A DNA stretch of 17,874 nt. It comes from JAXDJJ01 sp034665745. GTDB taxonomy: Bacteria > Actinomycetota > CADDZG01 > WHSQ01. How positions within the stretch are numbered: the first letter of the stretch is position 1; every line of letters starts with the position of its first letter. Positions 1-7,273 of the stretch are shown here, one piece after another. The notes below the pieces were generated by a model that made no database searches, was not told where the DNA came from, and worked only from the letters and a program-made list of their open reading frames with translations. The position numbers and the translations under genes were made by a program. The stretch is from positions 1 through 17,874 of the forward strand of contig JAXDJJ010000080.1 of the NCBI GenBank assembly GCA_034665745.1, read 5' to 3'.

Positions 1-375
1 ATCTGGGCCGACCCCTATATGTGGATACCCGAAGCGGCGCGTGTGCTGCGGCCCGGCGGAGAGCTGATGTTCCTGGGCAACGGGGCGCTCCTGATGCTCT
101 GCGTCCACGACCTCGAGGAGGACGACCCCGCCGACGAGACCCTGAAGCGCGACTACTTTGGGATGCATCGATTCGAGTGGCCCGACAACAACTCGGTCGA
201 GTTCCATCTCAACCACGGCGACATGATCCGGCTGCTCAGGGACAACGGTTTCGAGATCCTCGATCTCGTCGAACTCCGTCCAGGCAGCGATACGCCGACG
301 AAGTACCCGTTCGTGACGAACGAATGGGCCCAGAAGTGGCCCTCGGAAGAGGTCTGGAAGGCCCGGAAGCTCTAG
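1..375 (+). CDS. SAM-dependent methyltransferase, C-terminal part (5' end outside window)
   Basis: The reading frame is open from base 1 and ends at TAG 373-375, so the N-terminal part, including the main SAM-binding glycine loop, lies upstream. The visible part begins IWADPYMWIPEAARVLRPGG and continues with ELMFLGN. This is the typical 'A-RVLRPGG-L' strand and turn late in the Rossmann fold of class I methyltransferases (Methyltransf_11/25 type). The end (about residues 60-124) alternates strands and helices and includes the phrase GDMIRLLRDNGFEILDLVEL, which is common in these enzymes. The substrate cannot be told. The stop codon overlaps that of the convergent next gene in the four bases CTAG. 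The family call is good; the small-molecule target is unknown. Confidence 0.8.
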   Translation: MWADPYMWIPEAARVLRPGGELMFLGNGALLMLCVHDLEEDDPADETLKRDYFGMHRFEWPDNNSVEFHLNHGDMIRLLRDNGFEILDLVELRPGSDTPTKYPFVTNEWAQKWPSEEVWKARKL

Positions 376-851
376 GTAAGGGCGTCCGCAGCTGCGGTGA
401 GGCGATGCTCTTCGATCGCAGCTCGCTGTTCGTCGGCTCTGGCGATCAGCTTGTCGAAGTCGGTCACGGCTAGACGCGAGTCGTGGGCCGCAACTTGTTT
501 CAGCGAGCGCCACAGCGAGCGTTTCCCGGTCACGCCAAGGAAGAGGCCCTCGAACTCGACCAGGCGGCTCAACGGCGAGTACCCGGTCAGCTGCCCATTC
601 AGCTTGAGGCGTCCGGCCTTCTCTGCCATCCACGCGGCCCCTTGCTTGAGGCGGTCGTGGCTTATCCCCAACGTGTCCATGAGGGTCTCGAGCTCGGCCT
701 TGTCCTCTTCGATCGCAACTACGAGGTCGCGCAGGAACGATTCGTAGATCGTGCCCTCGTTGTTGCCGAGAGTGCGCCGCGCGAGTTCAAGCCCTGCCGC
801 GGCACCGGCAAGGTGGTCATTCAGGTAGATGCCAAGGAGCTTGTCGTCCAT
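372..851 (-). CDS. Hypothetical helical (ferritin-like?) protein, 159 aa
   Basis: The chosen start is ATG at 849-851, giving MDDKLLGIYLNDHLAGAAAG. The frame stays open upstream to a GTG at 926, but those extra 25 residues look non-coding. No strong ribosome binding site is visible, only GGGGC about 12 nt upstream. The protein is predicted to be almost all helix. A first helix (residues 3-27, with conserved-looking YLNDHLAGA) is followed by an acidic helix (about 34-62, AIEEDKAELETLMDTLG). Next comes a segment with KLNGQLTGYSPLSRLVEFEG, then a last helix rich in Ala and Glu. I recognise the pattern from uncharacterised actinobacterial proteins and suspect a four-helix ferritin-like bundle, but no full metal-binding ExxH pair is obvious. 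Function is unknown. Confidence 0.72.
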   Translation of the reverse strand: MDDKLLGIYLNDHLAGAAAGLELARRTLGNNEGTIYESFLRDLVVAIEEDKAELETLMDTLGISHDRLKQGAAWMAEKAGRLKLNGQLTGYSPLSRLVEFEGLFLGVTGKRSLWRSLKQVAAHDSRLAVTDFDKLIARADEQRAAIEEHRLTAAADALT

Positions 852-916
852 GACATGAGTTTGCCCCGCGCGAGCATCGGGTAATCGTTGTAAGCGGGTT
901 TCATGTTGCGCGTTCT

Positions 917-945
917 TTGAAACCACGGTAGGAACGTTGTTACTT
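917..945 (+). promoter_or_regulatory. Possible sigma-70-type promoter of the histone-like gene
   Basis: TTGAAA (917-922) and TTACTT (940-945) are separated by 17 bases and lie 31 nt before the start codon at 977. The -35 box is good and the -10 box is weak. A small inverted repeat (GAACG 932-936, CGTTC 946-950) straddles the -10 box and could be a regulatory site, but it may be chance. Confidence 0.35.
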
Positions 946-976
946 CGTTCGTCCGTAATCCACGGAGGGGAGATCC

Positions 977-1657
977 ATGGCAGAAGATAAAGGTCTTGTT
1001 GAGCGAGCGCGAGAAGCGGTCGCCGATGTCACCACAAGTGCAGCCGACGTAGTCGCGCCGGCAAGTAAAGACTCAGGCCCGGTCGCAGCAGCGCGTAGCG
1101 TTGCCGCAGGGACCGCGAGGGTGGGCGCTGCCGTCGCTCGGCCCGCACGAAAGCCGGCGCGCAAGAAGCCCACGAGCCGGAAGAAGACCGGAGCGAAGAA
1201 GACGACCGGTCGCAAGAAGTCCACGGCGCGGAAGTCTCCGGCTCGCAAGAAGTCCACGGCGCGGAAGTCTCCGGCTCGCAAGAAGGCGACCGCCCGGAAG
1301 AAGACCACTGGTCGCAAGAAGTCCACGGCGCGGAAGTCTCCGGCTCGCAAGAAGACGACCGCCCGCAAGAAGACCACTGGTCGGAAGAAGTCCACGGCCC
1401 GTAAGTCCCCGGCCCGCCGGGCGAAGTCGACGGCCAAGAAGGCGACCCGCAGGGCGAAGTCGACCGCAAGGAAGACGACCCGCACCGCGAAGCGCACCGC
1501 GCGCAAGACCACTGCCGGTGCTCGCGCTGGGGCCCGCAGCGCGGCCAAGGGCACGCGCTCAACGGCTCGACGCTCGGTAGGTCAGGCGAAGTCGGCTGCC
1601 AAGCGCACGGGTCGCAAGAAGGCGACCGCCCGGAAGAAGAGCACCCGCAGGCGCTAA
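977..1657 (+). CDS. Histone H1-like Lys/Arg-rich DNA-binding protein, 226 aa
   Basis: The start is ATG 977, preceded by GGAGGGG (964-970) at good spacing. Residues 1-55 are Ala-rich with mixed charge (AEDKGLVERAREAVADVTTS) and probably form an amphipathic helix. From about residue 56 to the end the chain is almost only K, R, A, T, S, P and G, with repeated motifs such as RKKSTARKSPARKK and TARKKTTGRKK. This resembles eukaryotic H1 tails, bacterial Hc1/AlgP-type proteins and the tail of mycobacterial HupB. No HU-fold core is present, so it is a stand-alone tail-like protein, probably a nucleoid protein that binds and compacts DNA. The middle is encoded by near-identical DNA repeats (1211-1420). 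A strong terminator follows at 1681, so the gene is probably a single-gene unit. Confidence 0.85.
   Translation: MAEDKGLVERAREAVADVTTSAADVVAPASKDSGPVAAARSVAAGTARVGAAVARPARKPARKKPTSRKKTGAKKTTGRKKSTARKSPARKKSTARKSPARKKATARKKTTGRKKSTARKSPARKKTTARKKTTGRKKSTARKSPARRAKSTAKKATRRAKSTARKTTRTAKRTARKTTAGARAGARSAAKGTRSTARRSVGQAKSAAKRTGRKKATARKKSTRRR
1211..1420 (+). repeat. Intragenic tandem DNA repeats, 33- and 69-bp periods
   Basis: The segment starting CGCAAGAAGTCCACGG recurs at 1211, 1244 and 1313, and with one base changed (CGGAAGAAG) at 1382. The first step is 33 bp and the next two are 69 bp, so the frame is kept. The 69-bp unit codes for TTGRKKSTARKSPARKK plus TARKK; the 33-bp step is an extra copy of STARKSPARKK. 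Near identity at the DNA level, including synonymous positions, indicates recent duplication. Confidence 0.85.
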
Positions 1658-1680
1658 CGCGGGTCTAAGCAGATCAACTG

Positions 1681-1713
1681 GGGCGGCTCCTTCGGGGGCC
1701 GCCCTTCGTCTTT
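1681..1713 (+). terminator. Rho-independent terminator after the histone-like gene
   Basis: GGGCGGCTCC (1681-1690) pairs with GGGGCCGCCC (1695-1704) over ten base pairs (one G-U) around a TTCG loop closed by C-G, the very stable UUCG tetraloop. A T-rich run, TTCGTCTTT, follows at 1705-1713. It lies 24 bases after the stop codon at 1655-1657. Confidence 0.88.
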
Positions 1714-1718
1714 ACTAT
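1713..1718 (+). promoter_or_regulatory. -10 box (TACTAT) for leaderless murA
   Basis: TACTAT fits the actinobacterial -10 pattern TANNNT. It ends 7 bases before the ATG at 1726, so transcription would start at or beside that ATG. No Shine-Dalgarno sequence is present. The expected -35 position falls inside the preceding terminator hairpin. Confidence 0.5.
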
Positions 1719-1725
1719 GTCGGCC

Positions 1726-2976
1726 ATGAGGTCCTTCATCCTGAACGGGCGCTCGCCCCTGAACGGCGAGGTCCAGATAAGCGGCGCGAAGAACGCGGCC
1801 CTGAAGATCATGGCGGCATCCCTGATGGTGCCGGGCGAGGTCACGCTTTCCCGTGTTCCCAGGATCACCGACGTCTACTTGATGGCCGAAGTGCTCACGC
1901 GCCTTGGTGCCAAGGTCGAGATGGACGAGGACCGGATGTCGATCGACGCGTCAGGCGAACTCTCGGAAGAGACTCCTTACGATCTGGTCGCCCGGATGCG
2001 TGCTTCGATTCAGGTTCTCGGACCTCTTCTCGCTCGCTTGGGCCGAGCCAGGGTTTCGCTTCCAGGAGGTGACGCGATCGGCTCGCGTCCCATCGACCTT
2101 CACCTCGGGGGACTCGAACGGATGGGGGCGAAGTTCACCTACGAGCACGGTTTCATCGAAGGGGTAGCCGAGCGTCTGCGCGGCACAAGGGTTCTCCTCG
2201 ACTTCCCCTCGGTCGGCGCTACCGAGAACATCGTCATGGCTGCTGTTACGGCCGAGGGCACGACGTCGATCGAGAACGCGGCGAGGGAACCTGAGATCCA
2301 GGATCTCGCGGTGTTCCTGAACGAGTGCGGTGCGAAGATCTCGGGTGCCGGAACACCCTCCATCACCATCGAGGGGGTCGACGGATTGCATCCGGCACAT
2401 CACGAGATCATCCCGGATCGGATCGAGGCGGGCACCTTCGCGATCGGTGCGGCTGCGACGCGAGGCGACGTCACCTTGAAAGGCCTTCGGACGGATCACC
2501 TCGAGCTACTGCAACTGAAGCTTCAAGAAGCTGGAGCCGAGGTTCGCTGCAGCAAGGACGAGATGCGAGTCACCATGACTGGAAGACCGCGACCCCTCGA
2601 CCTCGTTACGTTGCCGTATCCGGGCTTCGCCACCGATCTACAGCCCTTGATGATCGTGCTCCTCGCGCAAGCCGAAGGTTCATCGATACTCACCGAGAAT
2701 GTCTTCGAGGCGCGCTTCCTATTCGTTGACGAGCTCAATCGGATGGGCTGCCAGATCCGTGTGGAAGGCCATCACGCGGTCATCCGGGGGGTCGAGAAAC
2801 TATCGGGCGCTCCGGTCAAGGCCCCCGATATCCGGGCCGGTGCTGCCTTGGTGATCGGTGGTCTATGCGCCGAGGGTCAGACAGAGGTCTTCGAGATAGC
2901 TCACATCCTGCGCGGCTATGAGAGTTTCGAGGAGAAGCTGCGGGGCCTCGGCGCGGACATCACGGTCACAACATGA
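1726..2976 (+). CDS. murA: UDP-N-acetylglucosamine 1-carboxyvinyltransferase (MurA)
   Basis: MurA transfers enolpyruvate from PEP to UDP-GlcNAc, the first committed step of peptidoglycan synthesis, in the cytoplasm. At 416 aa it has the full family length. Visible hallmarks are the substrate-binding Lys in SGAKNAALK near the N-terminus, the loop LPGGDAIGSRPIDLH (about residues 113-127), and PGFATDLQ with the catalytic Asp in the second domain, followed by ENVFEARFLFVDEL. The loop residue that is Cys115 in E. coli is Asp116 here (GAC, 2071-2073), the change known to make MurA insensitive to fosfomycin. I chose ATG 1726 over ATG 1717 because the TACTAT box overlaps the latter. The next gene starts inside its stop codon (ATGA). 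Confidence 0.95.
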   Translation: MRSFILNGRSPLNGEVQISGAKNAALKIMAASLMVPGEVTLSRVPRITDVYLMAEVLTRLGAKVEMDEDRMSIDASGELSEETPYDLVARMRASIQVLGPLLARLGRARVSLPGGDAIGSRPIDLHLGGLERMGAKFTYEHGFIEGVAERLRGTRVLLDFPSVGATENIVMAAVTAEGTTSIENAAREPEIQDLAVFLNECGAKISGAGTPSITIEGVDGLHPAHHEIIPDRIEAGTFAIGAAATRGDVTLKGLRTDHLELLQLKLQEAGAEVRCSKDEMRVTMTGRPRPLDLVTLPYPGFATDLQPLMIVLLAQAEGSSILTENVFEARFLFVDELNRMGCQIRVEGHHAVIRGVEKLSGAPVKAPDIRAGAALVIGGLCAEGQTEVFEIAHILRGYESFEEKLRGLGADITVTT

Positions 2977-3446
2977 GACACCTCCGGTTCATCATCAGGT
3001 GGATCGGAGTGTTGACGATGGTGTTCGGGGGCGTAACGATCCTGTGGGCTTTGTGGGTCATCGTCCAGTACAAGACAGGGTGGGCCTTGAGCGCATTCGA
3101 CAAGAAGGACTCCACCGACTGGGCACGGATCGCCCTCGGCCTCCTTCTCTCCGGGATGTTCTTCTTCTTGGTCGGAGCAGGGATCGTGTTGGTGTCGCGC
3201 TACGAGATCGGCGCCACGCCCGATCCAGACGCACCGGTACCTCGGTGGGCCAAGCCCGTCGCGTGGCTCTTGTTCGTAACTGGGTTCGGTGCGATAGGTC
3301 TCGCAACGTTGTTCGCGGGCATGACCAAAGAGTTCGGCGACCACACCGCCGGGATCGTCAGCTACTGCATGTTGATCGGTGTCGGGCTGTTGTTCTCCGG
3401 GTGGGGCCTTAAACGAGCAAGCGCTCGTGAGGAGAAAACCGGATGA
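2973..3446 (+). CDS. Small integral membrane protein, 157 aa, four helices
   Basis: The start ATG (2973) overlaps the murA stop codon as ATGA, so it is very likely translated by coupling to murA. Four hydrophobic segments are seen at about residues 10-31, 53-74, 96-116 and 125-145. The first loop is short and charged (FDKKDSTDW), the middle loop is Pro/Asp-rich (TPDPDAPVPRW), and the tail is basic (KRASAREEK). I recognise no family motif or catalytic residue. Co-expression with murA suggests a cell-envelope role, but that is inference from position only. Confidence 0.8.
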   Translation: MRHLRFIIRWIGVLTMVFGGVTILWALWVIVQYKTGWALSAFDKKDSTDWARIALGLLLSGMFFFLVGAGIVLVSRYEIGATPDPDAPVPRWAKPVAWLLFVTGFGAIGLATLFAGMTKEFGDHTAGIVSYCMLIGVGLLFSGWGLKRASAREEKTG

Positions 3447-4789
3447 AGTCCACCTACGCGCGGGTGATGACCGGTTCGCGGGTCACGAGACCGCCGGTAA
3501 GGAAGCTTTGGGTCTATCTCCTGATCGGGGTGATCCTTGCCTCGATGGTTTCGATGGCCCCCCGAGAGACCATCGATCTTGCTACGGATCCCATCGGAGT
3601 TGCCGCAGCACTGGCGATCGTCATGGGCTTGCTGGCCAAGAAGTCGATGTCTTTGACCCCGTGGGCACTCGTAGCCCTCGCCCTGACCTTCTACTGGAGT
3701 GCTCGGCACTGGTCCACCCTCGAGTCGCAATTGCAAGTGGCCCAGCTGCTGGTGTTGGCGGTGGCGATCGTGGTGGGCGCCCTCCAGCTTCGGATAACCC
3801 TGGAGAGTGGCGCGGCCGCGGATCATCCATCACGTGCGCGGTGGGGCTCTGTGTTGGTCGCGCTGACTGCGGCGACGGTCGTCATCGCCTTGGGATTCCC
3901 TCGGGTTCCCCTGGTCGTCTACTTCCGGGGCCCGCCGGTAGAGAAGGTCGCTGGGCCCTCGATACCTGCCGGCCGTTTCGCGCCTAGAACGCGCGTCGGA
4001 CGCATCCAGGATCCTGGCCTAACGGAGATCAGTGGGCTCGCTGCGTCGACCAACGATCCAGATGTCTTCTGGGCCCACAACGATTCCGGGGGCGCTCCCG
4101 CTCTTTACTGTCTGCTGGGATCCGGGGCCTCCTGCGGAACATGGGATGTAGCCGGGGCTGTTAACACCGACTGGGAAGACATCGACATCGGGCCCGGTCC
4201 GGTCTCAGGCCGCAGCTACATCTACGTTGGAGACATCGGCGACAACGCCGCGGCCCGTGGATCCGTGACCGTCTACCGGATGTTGGAGCCGGATGTCGAC
4301 CCGGCGACCAGCGATGGCGGGTCGTTACCTGCCGACGCGATCAGGTTCCGCTATCCGGACGGGCCGCACGATGCCGAGACATTGTTGATCCACCCTCTGA
4401 CGGGCGATCTCTACATCGTCACCAAGGAGCTGACCTCGGGCGTGTACAAGGCCGCAGCTCCGTTCGATACGGATTCGGTTCTGCCCCTCGAGCGAGTCGC
4501 GCGCTTCTCACTCTTCGCCAACTTCGCCGACCGCACCGGAGGCGATATCGCTCCGGACGGGCAGAGTGTGGTCCTGACCACGTACGGCGGTGTCTACGAA
4601 CTCGTCCTTACGTCTCAATCTGCCGTCGACGGGTTCGACGAGATCTGGCACGTCGGTCCAACCGTGGTCGATAGGGGTGCTGAAGGCCAACTCGAAGCGG
4701 TTACCTATTCGTCCGACGGGAGATCGGTGTTGTTCGTTCCGGAGGGAGCGCGCAGCGTGATCTGGCGGTCCACTCTGAAACGAACGTGA
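3443..4789 (+). CDS. Membrane-anchored beta-propeller protein, 448 aa
   Basis: The ATG at 3443 overlaps the previous stop codon (ATGA), making this the third gene of the murA unit. The N-terminal third holds about five membrane segments (roughly residues 22-38, 50-66, 72-86, 98-116 and 135-152). From about residue 180 the chain is soluble and repeat-like. Phrases include LTEISGLAAS, FWAHNDSGG, DWEDIDIG, YIYVGDIGDNAA, HDAETLLIHPLTGDLYIVTK, GGDIAPDGQSVVLTTYGG and LEAVTYSSDGRSVLF. These are blades of a beta-propeller like those in phytase/esterase-like and SMP-30-like proteins, probably facing the outside. The Asp/Glu-rich turns could bind metal ions. No specific enzyme can be named. Confidence 0.78.
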   Translation: MKSTYARVMTGSRVTRPPVRKLWVYLLIGVILASMVSMAPRETIDLATDPIGVAAALAIVMGLLAKKSMSLTPWALVALALTFYWSARHWSTLESQLQVAQLLVLAVAIVVGALQLRITLESGAAADHPSRARWGSVLVALTAATVVIALGFPRVPLVVYFRGPPVEKVAGPSIPAGRFAPRTRVGRIQDPGLTEISGLAASTNDPDVFWAHNDSGGAPALYCLLGSGASCGTWDVAGAVNTDWEDIDIGPGPVSGRSYIYVGDIGDNAAARGSVTVYRMLEPDVDPATSDGGSLPADAIRFRYPDGPHDAETLLIHPLTGDLYIVTKELTSGVYKAAAPFDTDSVLPLERVARFSLFANFADRTGGDIAPDGQSVVLTTYGGVYELVLTSQSAVDGFDEIWHVGPTVVDRGAEGQLEAVTYSSDGRSVLFVPEGARSVIWRSTLKRT

Positions 4790-4826
4790 GACAGGTAAGG
4801 CATCCCGAGCGGCGAACCCCTCCGGG

Positions 4827-5600
4827 GTGAAGCGCTGGTCCCGTATCTGGGTAGTCCTTGCTGCCGCTCTCGTCCTCGCGGCCCTGCTCAGCGCGCCGGG
4901 GACCGCAAGTGGATATTCCGCGTGGGCGATCGACAACGAAGAAGCCGACTGCACGCAGATCCCGCCCGAAGAAGTTCCCCCGGCGGCCGTAGCTACAGAC
5001 AAGAAGCTTCCCGTCGAGGTGCGTGTGCTCACCGAAGCTGCCGACCTGGCGATGACCAAGGGATACATGCAGGTTGCCAAGGACGCTTATTCCCGGATCG
5101 GGATCACCCTGAGAGTTCGCTACCAGACGGTGGTACCGCCGGCTGAGTGGGTAGCCGGCCGGACGGTCATAGGCGGGGGACCCGATCAGCCGACGATCTT
5201 CGACTTCATGAGATCCATCTATGGCGGTGAACGGCCGGAAGGCGTCGACCTCGTCTACTTCATGACGCGTGATTGGGACGGTGGCTTTGCAGCATGTATC
5301 GGTGGCGTGCGTTTCGCCGATCTTGCTTTCGCGTTCGGGAGCATCGACTACGCGACGGAGGACCTGGTGCCGTCACCCACGGTCAATGAAGGGGTGATCG
5401 CAGCACATGAGATCGGTCACCTCCTTGGAGCCCAACATCACTACGCGAATTGCGCCGAGGCTCTACCTTCGGGAGCCCTACGTGGGGATACCAACCCTTG
5501 CACGACGATGTGGCCCGCGGCCGCCAACGCGTCGTCCACATTCGGGCTCCTCGAGCGTTCGTTCATCCGCTCGTATACCGCCCAATACGCCAAGGGCTAG
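4827..5600 (+). CDS. Secreted metzincin-type zinc metalloprotease, 257 aa
   Basis: The start is GTG 4827. It gives a clean signal peptide: MKRWSR, a hydrophobic stretch (residues 7-22), and a small-residue region ending near GTASG. The zinc site is HEIGHLLGAQHH (residues 194-205), matching HExxHxxGxxH with a spare His. A Met-turn follows in PCTTMWP (Met228). Four cysteines in the mature part (42, 157, 209, 225) could form two disulfides. The domain resembles reprolysin-like/M12-type peptidases but is short and lacks extra domains. A paralogue lies at 14409-15527. It begins 37 bases after the propeller gene, so it may belong to the same transcript. No clear ribosome binding site is seen, and the substrate is unknown. 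Confidence 0.85.
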   Translation: MKRWSRIWVVLAAALVLAALLSAPGTASGYSAWAIDNEEADCTQIPPEEVPPAAVATDKKLPVEVRVLTEAADLAMTKGYMQVAKDAYSRIGITLRVRYQTVVPPAEWVAGRTVIGGGPDQPTIFDFMRSIYGGERPEGVDLVYFMTRDWDGGFAACIGGVRFADLAFAFGSIDYATEDLVPSPTVNEGVIAAHEIGHLLGAQHHYANCAEALPSGALRGDTNPCTTMWPAAANASSTFGLLERSFIRSYTAQYAKG

Positions 5601-5647
5601 AAGAGAAACCCGAGAGCAGAAGCCTCGGCTCTGGCCACCTCGCCCGC

Positions 5648-5653
5648 TAGAAT
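5648..5653 (+). promoter_or_regulatory. -10 box (TAGAAT) for the nfu-meaB operon
   Basis: TAGAAT lies 6 bases before the GTG at 5660 (spacer CAAGGG), the geometry of a leaderless transcript. No good -35 box is visible. Confidence 0.55.
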
Positions 5654-5659
5654 CAAGGG

Positions 5660-5902
5660 GTGAACGAGACCATGACCATCGAAGACAGGGTCAAAGAGGC
5701 CCTCGAACTGATCCGTCCTGCCATCCAGATGGATGGTGGCGACATCCGGCTCGAAGGGGTCAGTGGGCACACCGTGACGGTTCGCCTCTTCGGCACTTGT
5801 GAGACTTGCCCCATCTCTCCGATCACGCTGAAGCAGGGGGTCGAGCGCATCCTCAAGGAGCGCGTCCCGAGCATCACCGAGGTCGTTGCCGTCGAGGCGT
5901 AG
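5660..5902 (+). CDS. NifU-like (Nfu) Fe-S cluster carrier protein, 80 aa
   Basis: The protein consists of one Nfu domain. It has the helix VKEALELIRPAIQMDGGDI, then LEGVSGHTVTVRLFGTC, and the cluster-binding pair CETC in GTCETCPISPITLKQGVE (Cys at about 47 and 50). Such proteins hold a [4Fe-4S] cluster between two subunits and pass it to client enzymes. The start is taken as GTG 5660 because the TAGAAT box sits 6 nt upstream; ATG 5672, four codons on, is the alternative, with AAGGGG as its ribosome site. meaB starts 12 bases after the stop codon, so the two genes probably share a transcript. Confidence 0.9.
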   Translation: MNETMTIEDRVKEALELIRPAIQMDGGDIRLEGVSGHTVTVRLFGTCETCPISPITLKQGVERILKERVPSITEVVAVEA

Positions 5903-5914
5903 GGCATCCCTGCA

Positions 5915-6847
5915 GTGGAGGTAGACAGTCTCATCGAGCGCGCTCTCCAAGGCGAGCGCCGCGCGATAGCCAGATTGATCTCCCTCGTCGAAGACGGCAG
6001 CCCGGACCTCGGCAAGGTCATGCAGGCCCTCTACCCGCGTACCGGTAACGCGTACACGATCGGCATAACCGGTGCGCCGGGAGCCGGGAAGTCGACCCTC
6101 ACCGAACAGATCGTGTCACGAGCTCGCCGCGACGGTCGCAAGGTCGGCGTTCTGGCGGTTGACCCGTCGAGTCCCTTCTCCGGCGGAGCGTTGCTGGGGG
6201 ACCGTGTACGCATGCAGAGTCATGCAACCGACCCGGATGTCTTCATCCGTTCGATGGCGACCCGTGGACACCTCGGCGGCATCTCTCTGGCTACACCCGA
6301 GGCAGTACGCGTCCTTGACGCGGTTGGCATGGACATCGTCGTGATCGAGACCGTGGGCGTGGGCCAGGCCGAGGTCGAGATCACCGATGCGTGTGACACG
6401 ACCCTTGTCGTCGTGAATCCCGGATGGGGCGACGCCGTCCAGGCCGCGAAGGCCGGGCTGATGGAGATCGCCGACGTTTTCGTCGTGAACAAGGCAGAAC
6501 GCCCCGGCGCCAAAGATGCAGTCCGCGAACTAAAGCAGATGCTCGACATGTCTGACGCCGACTGGCGGCCCGAGGTCATCGAGACCGTCGCGACGAAGGG
6601 AGAGGGCATCGAGGACCTGTGGACCGCCATCGAGAAACACCGCGCTTATCAAGATGAGAAGGGTCTGCTCGAGGCACGTCGCCGCAGACGGGTCGAACGC
6701 GAGATCCGCGAGATCGTTGCAGAACGCTTCCGGCGCAGGGTCGAAGTTGAAAGTGGGGACCTCTTGACCCAACTAGCGGATCAGGTCACTGCTCGTCAAC
6801 TCGACCCTTACGCCGCAGCGGATCGACTCGTAGCCAGTCTCGACTAG
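5915..6847 (+). CDS. meaB: MeaB/ArgK-type G-protein chaperone of acyl-CoA mutase
   Basis: MeaB (MMAA in humans) is a GTPase that gates cobalamin loading and protects B12-dependent acyl-CoA mutases from inactivation. The 310-aa chain has the family length. It shows the P-loop GAPGAGKST (residues 53-61), the switch region VDPSSPFSGGALLGDRVRM (82-100), and ETVGVGQAE (145-153). The guanine-specificity motif reads NKAE (192-195) where NKxD is usual. The C-terminal third is a charged helical arm typical of dimeric MeaB. The start is GTG 5915, 12 bases after nfu, with no clear Shine-Dalgarno sequence. A mutase large subunit follows 546 bases downstream, past one gene on the opposite strand, which fits the assignment. 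Confidence 0.93.
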   Translation: MEVDSLIERALQGERRAIARLISLVEDGSPDLGKVMQALYPRTGNAYTIGITGAPGAGKSTLTEQIVSRARRDGRKVGVLAVDPSSPFSGGALLGDRVRMQSHATDPDVFIRSMATRGHLGGISLATPEAVRVLDAVGMDIVVIETVGVGQAEVEITDACDTTLVVVNPGWGDAVQAAKAGLMEIADVFVVNKAERPGAKDAVRELKQMLDMSDADWRPEVIETVATKGEGIEDLWTAIEKHRAYQDEKGLLEARRRRRVEREIREIVAERFRRRVEVESGDLLTQLADQVTARQLDPYAAADRLVASLD

Positions 6848-6850
6848 CGG

Positions 6851-7273
6851 CTACTTGAACGTGAACGTGATGTTGCCACTGGTTGGAACGCTGACACCGG
6901 CGCATCCCTCGCTAGGTCCGAACGTGAGATGCACGTGAACGGGCTTTCGATTCACGAGTTTGAGCTCTTCGCTTCCATCACCGCATACGATCCCTAGGTC
7001 GGCACGGCCCTGGTGAACGCGCCCGGCGACGGCTTCCCCGGACTCATCAACGATCTCGACTGAGACGACGCCCTCGCCCGCCTCCGTCATCACGTCCTTC
7101 GACGTTACGGTGGAGAGCCTCGTTTCGGCCGTCGGATTCAGGTCCAGCACGATCGTGTTCGGCGTCTCGTAGCCAACGCTCACGGTTCGAGTCGTAGAGG
7201 CCGCGATCGCCGGCTGCATGGAAGCCCCCACCAAGAGAAGCAGTGCGGCAAGAAGTTTCGTTGTACGCGTCAT
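6851..7273 (-). CDS. Small secreted protein of unknown function, 140 aa
   Basis: The ATG (7271-7273) is preceded by AGGAGGG (7280-7286 on the complement) at a 6-nt spacing, one of the best ribosome sites in the window. A signal peptide is evident: MTRTTK, a Leu/Ala-rich core, then a likely cut after PAIA-A near residue 24. The mature part is about 115 residues of alternating strands with two cysteines (GIVCGDG and SEGCAGV) that may form a disulfide. It ends in a strand SGNITFTFK. This looks like a small beta-sandwich, but I do not recognise a family. It is convergent with meaB (3-bp gap) and divergent from the mutase gene. Confidence 0.8.
   Translation of the reverse strand: MTRTTKLLAALLLLVGASMQPAIAASTTRTVSVGYETPNTIVLDLNPTAETRLSTVTSKDVMTEAGEGVVSVEIVDESGEAVAGRVHQGRADLGIVCGDGSEELKLVNRKPVHVHLTFGPSEGCAGVSVPTSGNITFTFK

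Noticed and set aside
852..926. N-terminal extension of the helical hypothetical protein from a GTG at 926
   Set aside because: The added residues (MVSKNAQHETRLQRLPDARA and on) look non-coding, and no ribosome site precedes the GTG. It would also overlap the promoter candidate of the next gene.
1211..1420. Repeat array considered as a CRISPR array
   Set aside because: There are no unique spacers; the repeats are in-frame, tandem and code for a continuous basic protein.
940..1554. Minus-strand frame with repeated FRAVDFLRPVVF phrases opposite the histone-like gene
   Set aside because: The repeats are the complement of the Lys/Arg repeat DNA. The plus-strand gene has a good ribosome site and terminator, and the minus frame has neither.
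5610..5632. Small inverted repeat (CCGAG / CTCGG) between the metalloprotease and nfu genes as a terminator
   Set aside because: The stem is only five pairs with a nine-base loop and no T run.
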